Source of the DNA: Bog-473 sp963745175
GTDB taxonomy: Bacteria > Actinomycetota > Acidimicrobiia > Acidimicrobiales > RAAP-2
Length of the DNA: 64,000 nucleotides
Direction: 5' to 3'
Assembly (NCBI GenBank): GCA_963745175.1
Contig: CAVUWK010000002.1
Location: 310,001-374,000 of the forward strand
Shown here: piece by piece, positions 9,011 through 19,414 of the stretch
How the letters are laid out: each line of letters opens with the position of its first letter
How positions within the stretch are numbered: position 1 is the first letter of the stretch
Notes under the pieces: model-generated
The model's database searches: none
Told to the model about the DNA's origin: nothing
Seen by the model: only the letters and a program-made list of their open reading frames with translations
Translations under genes and position numbers: made by a program

Positions 9011-10086
9011 CGGGAGCCCGGAAGGCGAGCCTCCCCGAGGAGGCGTATGCCGTCGCGCTGGCGTCGCTGCCGTCCATCGGCCCATCGCGCCTGCGCACCT
9101 TGCTGGCGGAGGACCCGCCCTCGGTGGCGTGGGCGCAGGTGGGGAAGGAGGGTGGCGGCGCCTCTGTGGCTGCCGTGGCGCGCATGTGGGAGCGCCATGC
9201 CGAGCTCGGCATCCGGGTGATCTTGGCGGGGCAGGCGCCGTACCCGCCGCGGTTGGCCGGGGACCCTCAGGCGCCTGCGGTCTTGTTCTGTCTGGGCGAC
9301 CCCGCCGCGCTGGACATGGCTCCGACCGTCGCCCTGGTGGGGACACGGGCGCCCACCCGCTACGGGATCGGCGTGGCGGCGCAGTTCGGCGCCGATCTCT
9401 CAGCCGCGGGGGTCAGCGTCGTGTCGGGTCTCGCGTTGGGGATCGACGGAGCCGCGCACGAAGGGGCGTGCGGCGCCGGTGCACCGCCGATCGGCGTCGT
9501 GGCCGGCGGGCTCGACAACCCCTACCCGCTCCGGCACGCCCGGCTTTGGGAGCGCGTGGCGTCGACGGGGGTGATCGTGTCGGAGTCTCCGGCCGGAGTG
9601 CCGACCGAGAAGTGGCGGTTCCCGGTGCGCAACCGCCTCCTCGCTTCTCTGAGCGACGTTGTGGTCGTGGTGGAGAGCCGGCATCACGGGGGTTCGCGCC
9701 ACACGGTCGAGGCTGCAGTGGACCGAGGCCTTCCCGTCGGCGCGGTGCCGGGCTCCATCCGCAGTGCCACCTCCGAGGGGACCAATGCGCTCCTGGCCGA
9801 CGGCGCGTTCCCGGTGTGCTCGACCGGCGACATCCTCGTGGCGCTGTCGCTCACCGGCGCCGCCGTGGCCGCGCCGCGCCATGCGCCCGACCGGCCGTCC
9901 CCACGGCCCCGACCGGACCCAGGCCCGGACCGTCGGGTCTTCGACGCCCTGTCCGCAGACCCGGCGCCCCTCGATGAGCTGGCCCGGCAGACCGGACTCG
10001 ACCTGGCGGAGCTGTGCGGCGGTCTCGAGCGGCTCGCCCAGGCCGGCCTGGCCCGGGACGTCGGGGGATGGTGGGAGCGGGTCTGA
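9007..10086 (+). CDS. dprA: DNA-processing protein DprA
   Basis: 359 aa. A short N-terminal helical region is followed by the Rossmann-like DprA core (about 100-290): GTRAPTRYGIGVAAQFG, VVSGLALGIDGAAHEGA, VIVSESPAG, and PVGAVPGSIRSATSEGTNAL with its phosphate-binding loop. A C-terminal winged helix (LDELARQTGLDLAELCGGLE) occupies about 305-350. DprA loads RecA on incoming single-stranded DNA. It is translationally coupled to comM through ATGA, the classical comM-dprA pair; rnhB/yraN-type genes often found next to it are absent here. Confidence 0.92.
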   Translation: MTGARKASLPEEAYAVALASLPSIGPSRLRTLLAEDPPSVAWAQVGKEGGGASVAAVARMWERHAELGIRVILAGQAPYPPRLAGDPQAPAVLFCLGDPAALDMAPTVALVGTRAPTRYGIGVAAQFGADLSAAGVSVVSGLALGIDGAAHEGACGAGAPPIGVVAGGLDNPYPLRHARLWERVASTGVIVSESPAGVPTEKWRFPVRNRLLASLSDVVVVVESRHHGGSRHTVEAAVDRGLPVGAVPGSIRSATSEGTNALLADGAFPVCSTGDILVALSLTGAAVAAPRHAPDRPSPRPRPDPGPDRRVFDALSADPAPLDELARQTGLDLAELCGGLERLAQAGLARDVGGWWERV

Positions 10087-10141
10087 GTCCCGACACCCTG
10101 GCGCGGCAGCGCCGCCGAAAGCAGAGAGACAGAATGCAGCG

Positions 10142-10246
10142 GTGATCGGGCAGTTCCTACACGCGGTCGAGTCGGGCACCATGGAGGGGCCGGAGGTCCT
10201 TCGTGACGAGCTCGGCCGCTGGCACGCCGAGGCGGCCCGTGACTGA
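10142..10246 (+). CDS. Possible 34-codon small ORF
   Basis: A GTG-initiated frame encodes MIGQFLHAVESGTMEGPEVL then RDELGRWHAEAARD and ends 8 bases inside the alternative start region of the next gene. Third codon positions are GC-rich like a real gene, but the frame overlaps the 5' end of the phosphotransferase gene and has no clear ribosome binding site. It may be a leader peptide or chance. Confidence 0.25.
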   Translation: MIGQFLHAVESGTMEGPEVLRDELGRWHAEAARD

Positions 10247-11234
10247 GGGAACCAGCGGGCTCGTCGAGCTGCTCGCCCGGGCGGAGAGCCGCCGACCCTG
10301 GATGCCCGACGACACGAAGTCCGGTGCTCGCTTCGAGCGTGTCGTCATTGAGGGTGCGTCGTTCATTCTCAAGTACCAGGACCCCCGAGATGACTGGCTG
10401 CTCCGTGCCTCGGGAGACCCCGGCCTTGCGTACGTCCGGTTGTGGGAGAGCGGCTTGCTCGGCCGGATGCCCCCGGAGATCGATCACGCCGTCGTGGCAG
10501 CCGCCTACGACGGCGAGGTCGGGAGAGTCCTGCTACGCGATGTCGGGGCGTCGCTCCTCGAGCCGGACAGGCCCTTCACGACCGCGCAGCACGCGCGCTA
10601 CATGGAGCACATGGCCGCCCTGCACACGGCCTTCTGGGGCTGGCACGACGATGTCGGCCTCACTCCAATGGACCGGCGCTACCTCTTGCTCTCCCCACAG
10701 GTTGCGGCCGCCGAGGCGGCCCGGGGCAACAGCGCGGCCGTGCCCCGGGCCATGGCCGACGGCTGGCGCTCCCTCCCTGCGGTCTCGCCCGGCATGGCGA
10801 ACGTCGTGTTGCCGCTGCTCGACGACGTCTCTCCTTTGGTCGCGGCATTGGACCGGGTCCCGCACACCCTGGTCCACGGCGACTGGAAGGCGGCCAACCT
10901 GGGGAGCCATCCTGACGGCCGGACGGTGCTCCTCGACTTCGGGGAGCTCCCGGGCGAAGCCTCGCCGCTGGCGGACGTGGCGTGGTACCTGGCCCTGAAC
11001 GCCGCGCTCCTGCCCGAGTCGAAGGACGACGCCCTCGGGACCTACCGGGGCGCGCTGGAAGCCGGTGGTGTGACCACGTCGGGGTGGTGGGACGACGCCG
11101 TCGCGTTGGAGCTCCTCGGCTGCATGCTGCAATTCGGGTGGGAGAAGGCGCTGGGGGGAGTCGGCGACGAGCTTTCGTGGTGGGAGGAATGGGTGAGGCG
11201 GGGGTCCCGCTGCCTCGACACCCTCACGCACTAG
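10203..11234 (+). CDS. Phosphotransferase (aminoglycoside phosphotransferase/kinase fold)
   Basis: 343 aa from GTG with GGAGG 9 nt upstream; GTG at 10239 is an alternative. The eukaryotic-like kinase fold is shown by the catalytic loop VHGDWKAANLG (Brenner HGDxxxxN) near residue 225 and the metal-binding LLDFGELPG about 25 residues later. Upstream, FILKYQDPRDDW would carry the ATP-site Lys. Members phosphorylate sugars, amino alcohols, macrolides or aminoglycosides; the true substrate cannot be read from sequence. It is monocistronic or loosely linked to dprA. Confidence 0.8.
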   Translation: MTSSAAGTPRRPVTEGTSGLVELLARAESRRPWMPDDTKSGARFERVVIEGASFILKYQDPRDDWLLRASGDPGLAYVRLWESGLLGRMPPEIDHAVVAAAYDGEVGRVLLRDVGASLLEPDRPFTTAQHARYMEHMAALHTAFWGWHDDVGLTPMDRRYLLLSPQVAAAEAARGNSAAVPRAMADGWRSLPAVSPGMANVVLPLLDDVSPLVAALDRVPHTLVHGDWKAANLGSHPDGRTVLLDFGELPGEASPLADVAWYLALNAALLPESKDDALGTYRGALEAGGVTTSGWWDDAVALELLGCMLQFGWEKALGGVGDELSWWEEWVRRGSRCLDTLTH

Positions 11235-11274
11235 AGCGCTCGGCGTCGTCGACCGCCGCTGCCGCAGCCCGCCG

Positions 11275-11290
11275 GAGGGAGGGCTCCCTC
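11275..11290 (+). terminator. 7-bp hairpin downstream of the phosphotransferase gene
   Basis: GAGGGAG-GG-CTCCCTC is a perfect inverted repeat 40 bases after the stop. There is no T-run and the loop is only 2 nt, so it is at best a weak or Rho-assisted terminator. Confidence 0.3.
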
Positions 11291-11347
11291 GTCGTCGCGG
11301 CGTGCCCGCCTGGAGGCGGTGACGCGTCCTGAGCCCCTCGACCGCCC

Positions 11348-11353
11348 TAACCT
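11348..11353 (+). promoter_or_regulatory. -10 hexamer TAACCT of a leaderless start
   Basis: TAACCT ends 8 nt before the GTG at 11362 and no ribosome binding site intervenes, so transcription likely begins at the start codon. No good -35 was seen. Confidence 0.45.
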
Positions 11354-11361
11354 GCCTCGCC

Positions 11362-11895
11362 GTGGACGCTCGGATCCTCCAGGCGGGTGACCTGGCCGGG
11401 TTGCGCGCGGAGGCCACTCAGGCCGAGGCGCAGGGCGCCGCCGCCGTGTTCCTGCGTGAGGGCCCCTTGGGGGACCCCATCGTCCTGGCGGCCGGCCTCG
11501 GCCCGGTGGTCCCCAGGCTCCTCCTGGGGGCCCGGGTCAGCCTGGCCCCCGCCGGGCGCCACCCCGCCATGCTCGCCCGCGATGCCACCAGTCTCGACCT
11601 CGTCTGCGGGGGACGCAGCGTGCTCTGCTTCGCGCCGCCGTTCACCGACGACCTCCCCGAGGCGATCGCCCTGTGCCGGGCCCTGTGGCGGGCGGGGGAG
11701 GTGGTCAGCGAGGGTCCCTCCTTTCCCGTGCATGCCGCGGCCAACCGCCCCCGGCCGCTGACGGCGGGGAGCCCGCTCGTCGCCCTCGATCTGACCGCGG
11801 CCGGCGAGCTCCCGCCCTTCCTCGCCGGTGCCGCCGACCTCCTGCTCCGGCAGAGCGCCGGCCCGACCACCGTGTGCCGCATGGAGCGGGCGTGA
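11362..11895 (+). CDS. Short luciferase-like (LLM) family protein
   Basis: 177 aa, against about 300 for typical bacterial-luciferase-like monooxygenases. The order of blocks is LLM-like: AAAVFLREGPLGDPIVLA, LLLGARVSLAPAGRHPAMLA (the G-x-x-V ... R-H-P strand-helix), then a short RSVLCFAPPF in place of the GLGxG strand, and a C-terminal LALDLTAAGELPPFLAG. Much of the flavin/F420-binding half is shortened, so catalysis is doubtful; it may be a regulator or relic. The stop overlaps the GTG of the acyltransferase (GTGA), implying coupled expression. Confidence 0.6.
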   Translation: MDARILQAGDLAGLRAEATQAEAQGAAAVFLREGPLGDPIVLAAGLGPVVPRLLLGARVSLAPAGRHPAMLARDATSLDLVCGGRSVLCFAPPFTDDLPEAIALCRALWRAGEVVSEGPSFPVHAAANRPRPLTAGSPLVALDLTAAGELPPFLAGAADLLLRQSAGPTTVCRMERA

Positions 11896-14020
11896 CCGAC
11901 GCCACCCTGGTCCACGAGCGACCCGGCACGGCAACCGCCCCCACTGCCGTCACAGGCCGGCACCTGCCCGCCCTCAACGGCCTGCGCGGCGTCGCGGTGA
12001 TCGGCGTCGTGGCGTACCACCTCCAGATCGGCTGGGCGAAGGGAGGGTATCTCGGCGTCGACCTCTTCTTCGTCCTCTCCGGCTTCCTGATCACCACGCT
12101 CCTCCTGGAGGAGTGGACCCGGACCGGGCGCGTCAACCTGCCGGCCTTCTGGGGGCGCCGCGCCCGGCGGCTGCTGCCGGCGCTGTTCCTCGTCGTGGCC
12201 GCGCTCGCGCTCTACCTCATCTGCAACGCCCTCTTCGGCGGTCCCGGCGCCAACGGCCTGATCGACCTCTCCGGGCTGCGAGGGGACGCCATCGCGACGC
12301 TGCTCTACGTGAACAACTGGCACCTGATCTTCGCCCACCAGTCCTACTTCGCCCAGTTCTCGGCTCCCTCACCGCTCCAGCACACATGGTCTCTGGCGAT
12401 CGAGGAGCAGTTCTACCTGATCTGGCCCCTGCTGCTCTTGGTGCTCCTGCGCTACGGGCGGCGCGGCTGGCGCCGGGTCGGCGTCACCGTCACCGTCGCC
12501 CTCGGCGTCGGTTCCTCGGTGTTGATGGCCGCGCTGTTCCACCCCGGCGTGGACCCGTCGAGGGTCTACTACGGCACCGACACGCGCCTGTTCGACCTGA
12601 TGGCCGGCGCCACCATCGCCTTCCTCGCCGCCTCGCGCCGGCAGCCGAACGAGCAGGCGCGGCGGACGCTCCACTGGGTGGGTCCCGCCGCCGCGGTCGT
12701 CCTCGGGGTGTTCTGGGTGACGGCCGGCACGCCGGGCGGCCTGCCGACCAACTTCATGTTCGAAGGGGGGTTCCTGCTCTGTGCGGGACTCGCCGCGCTG
12801 GTCGTCGCCGACGCGCGTCTGGTCGAACCCGGGATGTTCGCCCGCGGCCTGGCCTGGAAGCCACTGCACTTCGTCGGCACCATCTCCTACGGCATCTACC
12901 TGTGGCACTGGCCCGTGATCGTCTACCTCACCGCGGCGCGCACCGGCCTCTCGACCTGGCCGCTGAACCTCCTCCGGATCGCCGTGACGCTCGCCGTCTC
13001 GACCGCGAGCTACTACCTCGTCGAGCGACCGATCCGGCTGGCCCGACTGCGCGGCGGGGCCCGGATCTGGGGCGCGCCCGTGGCCGGCGTCGTCACGGCC
13101 GTCGTGATCGTGGTGGCCACCATCCCCGCCGTCGCCGATCCCAACAACGTCGTCGGCACGTCGCACCTGGCGTCGTCGGGCTCGGGCCAGGGGGTGCCGG
13201 GAGCGGGGGGATACGCGGGTCAGCTGCCGATCCGGCTGGCGGCGGCTCCGTCCGCGGCCGATCCGCTCCGCGTCATGCTCCTGGGCGACTCGGTCATGCA
13301 CGATGCCTCCTACGGCATCACCGCCTCGCTCCAGGCGACGGGCGTCGCCACCGTCGCCACCCGCACCATCGACGGGTTCGGGCTGACAGCGTCGCTCAAC
13401 TGGCCGACCTCCATCCCCGATCTCATCCACCAGACCAGGGCTCAGCTCATCGTGGCCTCGTGGAGCTGGGACCAGTTCGGGCCGACCACGCCCAACGCGC
13501 TGCACGAGCCGGTTCAGTACACGAGGCTGCTCCGCCGCGCCGTCTCCACCATGCTCGCGCCGGGCAACGGTGTCGAAGGCGTGATCTTCACCGAGTTCCC
13601 CCAAGGGGGGGACATCACCGCCGCGAATCCTGCCGATCAGGCCACCTACAACCAGCAACGCCGGGCCGGGGTCGACGACTGGAACGCCATCGCGGAGAAG
13701 ATGACGACGTACTTCCCGGGACGGGTCATGTACTTCCCTCTGGCCGGCTCGGTGCTCCTCGACGGGAAATTCTCGGCCTGGCTCCCCCCGAAGGGTCCCC
13801 GCACGCGCCCAGCAGCGCCTGGCTACGCGTGCGCAAGCTCGACAAGGTCCACCTCTGTCCGGAGGGCAGCGCCCGCTACGCCGACGCGCTCCTGGCCGAC
13901 ATGACGGCGGTGTTCCGGCTGGCGCCCGCGGCAGGCAACTGGTCCCAGGGGGCGTGGACGACGGACCCGAACTTCAACGATCCACCCGGGGCCTGCCCGG
14001 ACGACCACCCCCCAGGCTAG
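11892..14020 (+). CDS. Acyltransferase-3 (OafA-like) with C-terminal SGNH domain, frameshifted
   Basis: Residues about 20-390 form the multi-spanning acyltransferase-3 domain: LPALNGLRGVAVIGVVAYH with the catalytic-type His, GGYLGVDLFFVLSGFLIT, HTWSLAIEEQFYLIWPLLLL and the YYLVERPIR end. A periplasmic SGNH hydrolase-like domain follows, starting at MLLGDSVMHDASYG (Ser nucleophile) near residue 465. Its last block, KLDKVHLCPEGSARYADALL with the D-x-x-H pair, lies in the other frame: a base is apparently missing between about 13780 and 13810, in a C/G-run region. Corrected length is about 709 aa. Likely O-acetylates a surface polysaccharide. Confidence 0.85.
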
Positions 14021-14036
14021 CGACGCGCCTCGGGGC

Positions 14037-14477
14037 CTAACTGCACGCCGTGCCGGTGAGGGTGCGCTGTGCCGTCGCCGCCGACTTGGCGCTGGCCCAG
14101 TTGGTGCCGACGTTGGCCACCACCTCGAAGAAATAGTGACCGGTGCTCAGCACGCCGGTCGTCCACGAGGTGGTCGTCACGCCGCTCATCACCTGGGTGT
14201 ACGTGCCTCCGGCTGTGGTCGTCGATTCCCAGACGGCGTAGGTCGTGGCGTGGGTGACGGCGGTCCAGCTGACCTTGACCGTCCTGGCGCTGGCCGGGCT
14301 GGTGCAGGTGGCGACAGGGCTCGCCGGCGCCGCCGGTAGCGCCTGGGCATGGGCCTCCCCGGAGTTGACCGTGTCCAGTTTCACGACCCAGTTGCCGGTC
14401 GCCCAGGCAGTCCCCGAGGAGGCGAAGACGCTCAGGGCACTGGCGATGACGACGACGAGGAGGGCGCCACGCCTCAT
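14037..14477 (-). CDS. Secreted protein with fibronectin-type-III-like domain
   Basis: 146 aa. A classical Sec signal peptide (MRRGALLVVVIASALSVFAS, cleavage near TAWA) is followed by NWVVKLDTVNSGEAHAQ. That short block is shared in style with the next secreted protein upstream. The rest, including VKVSWTAVTHATTYAVWES and HYFFEVVANVGTNW, reads like a single FnIII beta-sandwich. No LPxTG, lipobox or anchor is present. It lies 54 bases behind its paralogue on the same strand, probably co-transcribed, and convergent with the acyltransferase gene. Function unknown; likely cell-surface or extracellular. Confidence 0.6.
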   Translation of the reverse strand: MRRGALLVVVIASALSVFASSGTAWATGNWVVKLDTVNSGEAHAQALPAAPASPVATCTSPASARTVKVSWTAVTHATTYAVWESTTTAGGTYTQVMSGVTTTSWTTGVLSTGHYFFEVVANVGTNWASAKSAATAQRTLTGTACS

Positions 14478-14531
14478 ACGTGGGCTCTCCTCGCCGCTGC
14501 CGCTGGGCTCTCTACGGGGCGGCAGAGAGAA

Positions 14532-15152
14532 TCAGCTGATCCAGGCGTCGGTCGCCGGGGTCGTCGTGGATGTGGCGGCGCCACCGGTGGCCGTGATGCC
14601 CGTCAGGGACGGCATCGAGAAGAAGGTGTTGGCGCAGGCCGCCGGCGAGGCCGTGCCCATGCTGGCGTCGTTGGTGAACGTCACGACGAGCGGGTTGTTG
14701 GCCGCGCCGCTGGCCCCCACCGTCAAATTGCTCTGCAGCGTGTGCGTCGTGCCGCTCGTCCCGGTGGCGAAGTTCCACGTGACGGCGCTCGTCGAGGTGC
14801 TACAGCCGGTCTGCGCCGTCGTCAGGGCGTTCGTCGTGAACCCGCCCGCGTTCACCGTGTTGGCGGGCAGCTGCACCGCCGAGATCGTCACCGGGAAGGG
14901 GTTCGGGTTGGCGATGGTGACCACCACGTCGCCGGTGCCGCCCGGGAACAGGAGGTTGCCCGCGGCGGGCGACGCCACCGCCGTGATGGACAGGTTCGAA
15001 ATGGTGGCGGACTGCCCCTCTCCGGACGAGCCGGCGTTGAGGCCCACGACCCAGTTGGTCGCCGCGTAGGCGCCGACGGCCACCAGCAGGCTGCCGCCAA
15101 TGGCAGAAACGACCTTCATGCGCACGGACAGGCGGCTGATCTTGCGGCTCAC
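14532..15152 (-). CDS. Secreted beta-rich protein, paralogous N-terminus to its neighbour
   Basis: About 206 aa from GTG at 15152 (GGGAGAGGG upstream); ATG at 15119 is possible. Signal: RMKVVSAIGGSLLVAVGAYA. Mature start: ATNWVVGLNAGSSGEGQSA. Then come Ser/Thr/Ala-rich beta strands, including LLFPGGTGDVVVTIANPNPF and HTLQSNLTVGASGAANN, with two Cys (TGCST and ACANTF) that could form one disulfide. I recall similar proteins only as uncharacterised actinobacterial exported proteins. Divergent from a sensor kinase gene 225 bases away. Confidence 0.6.
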   Translation of the reverse strand: MSRKISRLSVRMKVVSAIGGSLLVAVGAYAATNWVVGLNAGSSGEGQSATISNLSITAVASPAAGNLLFPGGTGDVVVTIANPNPFPVTISAVQLPANTVNAGGFTTNALTTAQTGCSTSTSAVTWNFATGTSGTTHTLQSNLTVGASGAANNPLVVTFTNDASMGTASPAACANTFFSMPSLTGITATGGAATSTTTPATDAWIS

Positions 15153-15376
15153 CTTGGCTGTGCCCTCTCCCACGTTGCCCCTCACGTTTACCCCGATCTC
15201 TCTCCGCCTCCATGGACGGTTCCGTTTTCGTGATCCACATGGGGGTTCGGAGGGGCGCACCGGCGTCTTGAGGAACGTTGAGGCATTTGGACGCGTGGCG
15301 GAATCCGTCCAGCGCCGGCGTCGTGGTGGGGAAAAAGGGGCTCAGTCCAGGGCGGATATGGCCGATACAACGAGGG

Positions 15377-16973
15377 ATGCCACCTCCCGTCCTGCGCGAC
15401 CGTCTCGCCAGCTACGTCCCCTTCGTCGTGGTTGCCGTGGTGGGGCAGCTCAGCGTGGCCTGGCCGCCCGGGCCGACCAATTCCGGGGCCTACCTGGTGA
15501 GCAGCCTGCTGCTGGTCCTGATCGTCTTGCTGATCCTCGTCCGCCGCGGGATGCCGCCCCGGACGTTCGTCGTCGGGTGCGCCCTGTACGCGACTTCGGT
15601 GACCTTCCTCATGTTGGCGTCCGGCGGCATGGGGAGCGGGCTCGGCGTCCTGCTCTTGATGCCGGTCGTGGGCGTCGCCCTCTACGGCCGGCGCTGGGAG
15701 GCCGCCGTGTCCGTCGGCATCATCCTGGTCGCCATCCTGGTCGTGACGCTCGTCTCGGCGCCGCATCTCCTGGGTACGACACCGCGTCGGCTGTTCCTCA
15801 CCGGCGCCATCGCCGCCATGCTGTCGGTCGCCATCCACGTCCTGCGCGGCCGGCTCGTCGAGTCCAACGCGCGCACGGAGCGGCTGCTCCGGCACGAGGA
15901 GGCCCTCAACGCCGCGGCGCGCCAGCTGGTCCAGTTGTCGGAGCCGCCGCAGATCACGGCGCTCGGCGCGCAACTCGCCATGGGGATCGCGTCGCCTCCC
16001 GGGTCGGAGATCGTCCGGGCGTCGTACTTCCGGGTCGAAGACGGCATGGTGGTCATCGACGCCCAGTTCGACAAGCTCGGAGGGAACATCGAGGCGCGTT
16101 GGCCGCTGGACCAGCATCCCGGCCTGCGGGAGGCGGTGGCGACGCTGCGGCCCGTCTCGGCCCCCATCGACCGGGGCGCCGCCATGCCCGCCGTTCGAGC
16201 GGTGCTCGACGCCTCGGGGGTGACCCACGGCGCCTGGGTCCCGGTCTGCCCCGACGGGAAGCTGCACGGCGTGCTCGGGATCGCCAGCCGGCGGCTCGTC
16301 CGTCCCGAACGAGTGCATTGAGCGGTGCGTCGCCCTGGGTCACATCCTCGAGCTCGCCCTCTCCAACTGGGCCGCCCACCGCAAGCTCGAGCTGCAGGCC
16401 ACGGCCGAGGAGCGGCGGCGGATCGCCCGCGAGCTGCACGACGGGCTGGCGCACGAGCTGGCCTTCATCGCCAGCAAGACCCGGGGCGCCGTCGCGGGCA
16501 CGGCGACGCCACGCGAGGCCCGCGAGCTGGCCGGTGCGGCCGATCGGGCCCTCGACGAGGCGCGCCGGGCCATCACGGTGCTCTCGGTCACCCGTCCCCA
16601 GTCGCTCGACGACGCCATCTCCCAGACCGTGGAGGATCTCGGGTCCCGCCTCGGTCTGGCCTGGGACCTCGAGCTGGCCGACGACGTCGAGGTGCCCGGC
16701 GAGGTCACCGAGAACCTGCTCCGCATCGTGCGCGAAGCCATCACCAACGCTGCCAGTCACGGCGCGTCGGAGCACGTCCGCGTCAGCCTCGAGCGGGCGC
16801 AGCAGCTCCGGCTCGTGATCGAGGACGACGGTTGCGGGTTCGACCCGGGCCATGAGCGCGCCGGGGGATTCGGGCTGCAGAGCATGCACGAGCGAGCGGC
16901 CTCGGTCGGCGCCGAGCTCAGTGTCGAGTCGGCCCCCGAGCACGGGACACGGGTGGCGGTGGCCTTCCGATGA
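15377..16973 (+). CDS. Membrane sensor histidine kinase (NarL-family type), frameshifted
   Basis: The ATG at 15377 has GAGG 6 nt upstream. Five to six hydrophobic segments (residues about 10-165) lead into a GAF-like region (about 195-305). A one-base frame change at 16293-16308 (next to a CGTCCGTC tandem) separates GIASRRLV from NECIERCVALGHILELAL. The kinase core then follows: HisKA_3 with the phospho-acceptor in RRIARELHDGLAHELAF; HATPase with N-box REAITNAASHG, G1 EDDGCGFDP and G2 GGFGLQSMHERA. Corrected length is about 532 aa. ATGA coupling to the response regulator shows they are a pair. Confidence 0.85.
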
Positions 16974-17659
16974 GCGCGCCCATCACCGTCCTGCTGGCCG
17001 ACGATCACGCACGGACCCGTGCCCTGGTGCGCGGCGCGTTGGAGCGCACCGGCGACTTCCACGTCTGCGTGGAGGCCGCCGACGCTACCGCCGCCGTCGA
17101 GGGGGCGAAGCGTGAGCGTCCCGATGTCTGCCTGCTCGACATCAACATGCCGGGCAACGGCATCGCCGCGGCCACCCAGATCAGCGGCGCCCTTCCGGAC
17201 ACCTCGGTGGTCATGCTGACCGTGTCGCGCCAGGACGAGGACCTCTTCGATGCCCTGCGGGCCGGCGCGTCGGGCTACCTGCTCAAGGGATTGGACGAGG
17301 CCACCATCGGTGATGCCCTGCACCGCGTCCTGGCGGGCGAGGCGACGCTGCCGGGGACACTGGTGGCCCGCCTGGTCGACGAATTCCGCGACCGTGAGCA
17401 CCGGAGGGTCGCCGTGCCCGACGGGCAGGCGGCGCGGCTCACCGGTCGCGAGTGGGACGTGCTGGAGCTCATGCGCAAGGGTGCCGGGACCGCGGAGATG
17501 TCCGAGCGCCTCTTCGTCTCACCGACCACCGTCCGCAGCCACGTCTCCGCCATTCTGCGCAAGCTCGGGGTGCCGACCCGGGAGGCCGCCATCAGGTTGC
17601 TCGACGGCCGGTCCGCATCGGGCGGGCGACACCGCACCGCCCCCGCCGGGCCGCGCTGA
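16970..17659 (+). CDS. NarL/LuxR-type response regulator
   Basis: 229 aa. The receiver domain (1-120) has the acidic pair ADDH, phospho-acceptor Asp in CLLDINMPG, Thr/Ser in MLTVS and Lys in YLLKG. The LuxR-type helix-turn-helix sits at about 160-215: LTGREWDVLELMRKGAGTAE then VSPTTVRSHVSAILRKLGV. It is coupled to the upstream kinase by ATGA. The secreted protein pair transcribed divergently from the kinase is the nearest candidate target. No operator was identifiable by eye. Confidence 0.92.
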   Translation: MSAPITVLLADDHARTRALVRGALERTGDFHVCVEAADATAAVEGAKRERPDVCLLDINMPGNGIAAATQISGALPDTSVVMLTVSRQDEDLFDALRAGASGYLLKGLDEATIGDALHRVLAGEATLPGTLVARLVDEFRDREHRRVAVPDGQAARLTGREWDVLELMRKGAGTAEMSERLFVSPTTVRSHVSAILRKLGVPTREAAIRLLDGRSASGGRHRTAPAGPR

Positions 17660-17702
17660 TCAGGCCGCCCGCCGCTTCGGGATAGCCCCGCGGCACCGGT
17701 CC

Positions 17703-17708
17703 TAAGCT
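17703..17708 (+). promoter_or_regulatory. -10 hexamer TAAGCT of leaderless fumC
   Basis: TAAGCT lies 6 nt before the GTG at 17715 with no ribosome binding site between, so the start codon is probably the transcription start. Confidence 0.5.
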
Positions 17709-17714
17709 GGCGCC

Positions 17715-19099
<1,385 letters not shown>

Positions 19100-19103
<4 letters not shown>

Positions 19104-19414
19104 GCGAGCCGGTGCTCACCCAGGCCGACATCGACGCCGCTCTCGAGGAGCAGCACCTGCATTGGACCCGTGAGGGTGACGTCCTGGTGACCACGGTCAA
19201 GCTGCACGACTTCGCGGCGGCCCTCACCTTCGTCAACGCGGTCGGCGCCGCCGCCGAGGCGGCCAACCACCACCCCGACATCGACATCCGCTGGAACACC
19301 GTGCGCCTCGCCCTCACCACGCACGACTCGGGCGGCATCACGCTCCTCGACCTGGCCCTGGCCGGCGTGGTCGACCGTTTGCGCCCGGACGTCCGGGCCG
19401 ACGACGAGGGCTAG
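19100..19414 (+). CDS. Pterin-4a-carbinolamine dehydratase
   Basis: 104 aa from GTG overlapping the fumC stop (GTGA). The family core is clear: FAAALTFVNAVGAAAEAANH, HHPDIDIRWNTVRLALTTHD with the catalytic His pair, then GGITLLDLALA. The enzyme recycles 4a-hydroxy-tetrahydrobiopterin, but no aromatic amino acid hydroxylase is nearby; the fold also has other uses in bacteria, such as Moco-linked or moonlighting roles. It converges on the phosphatase gene with only a 4-base overlap of the ends. Confidence 0.88.

Noticed and set aside
12369..13658. A 429-codon minus-strand open frame
   Set aside because: Antisense to the acyltransferase; Gly/Arg/Asp-rich shadow of third-position bias.
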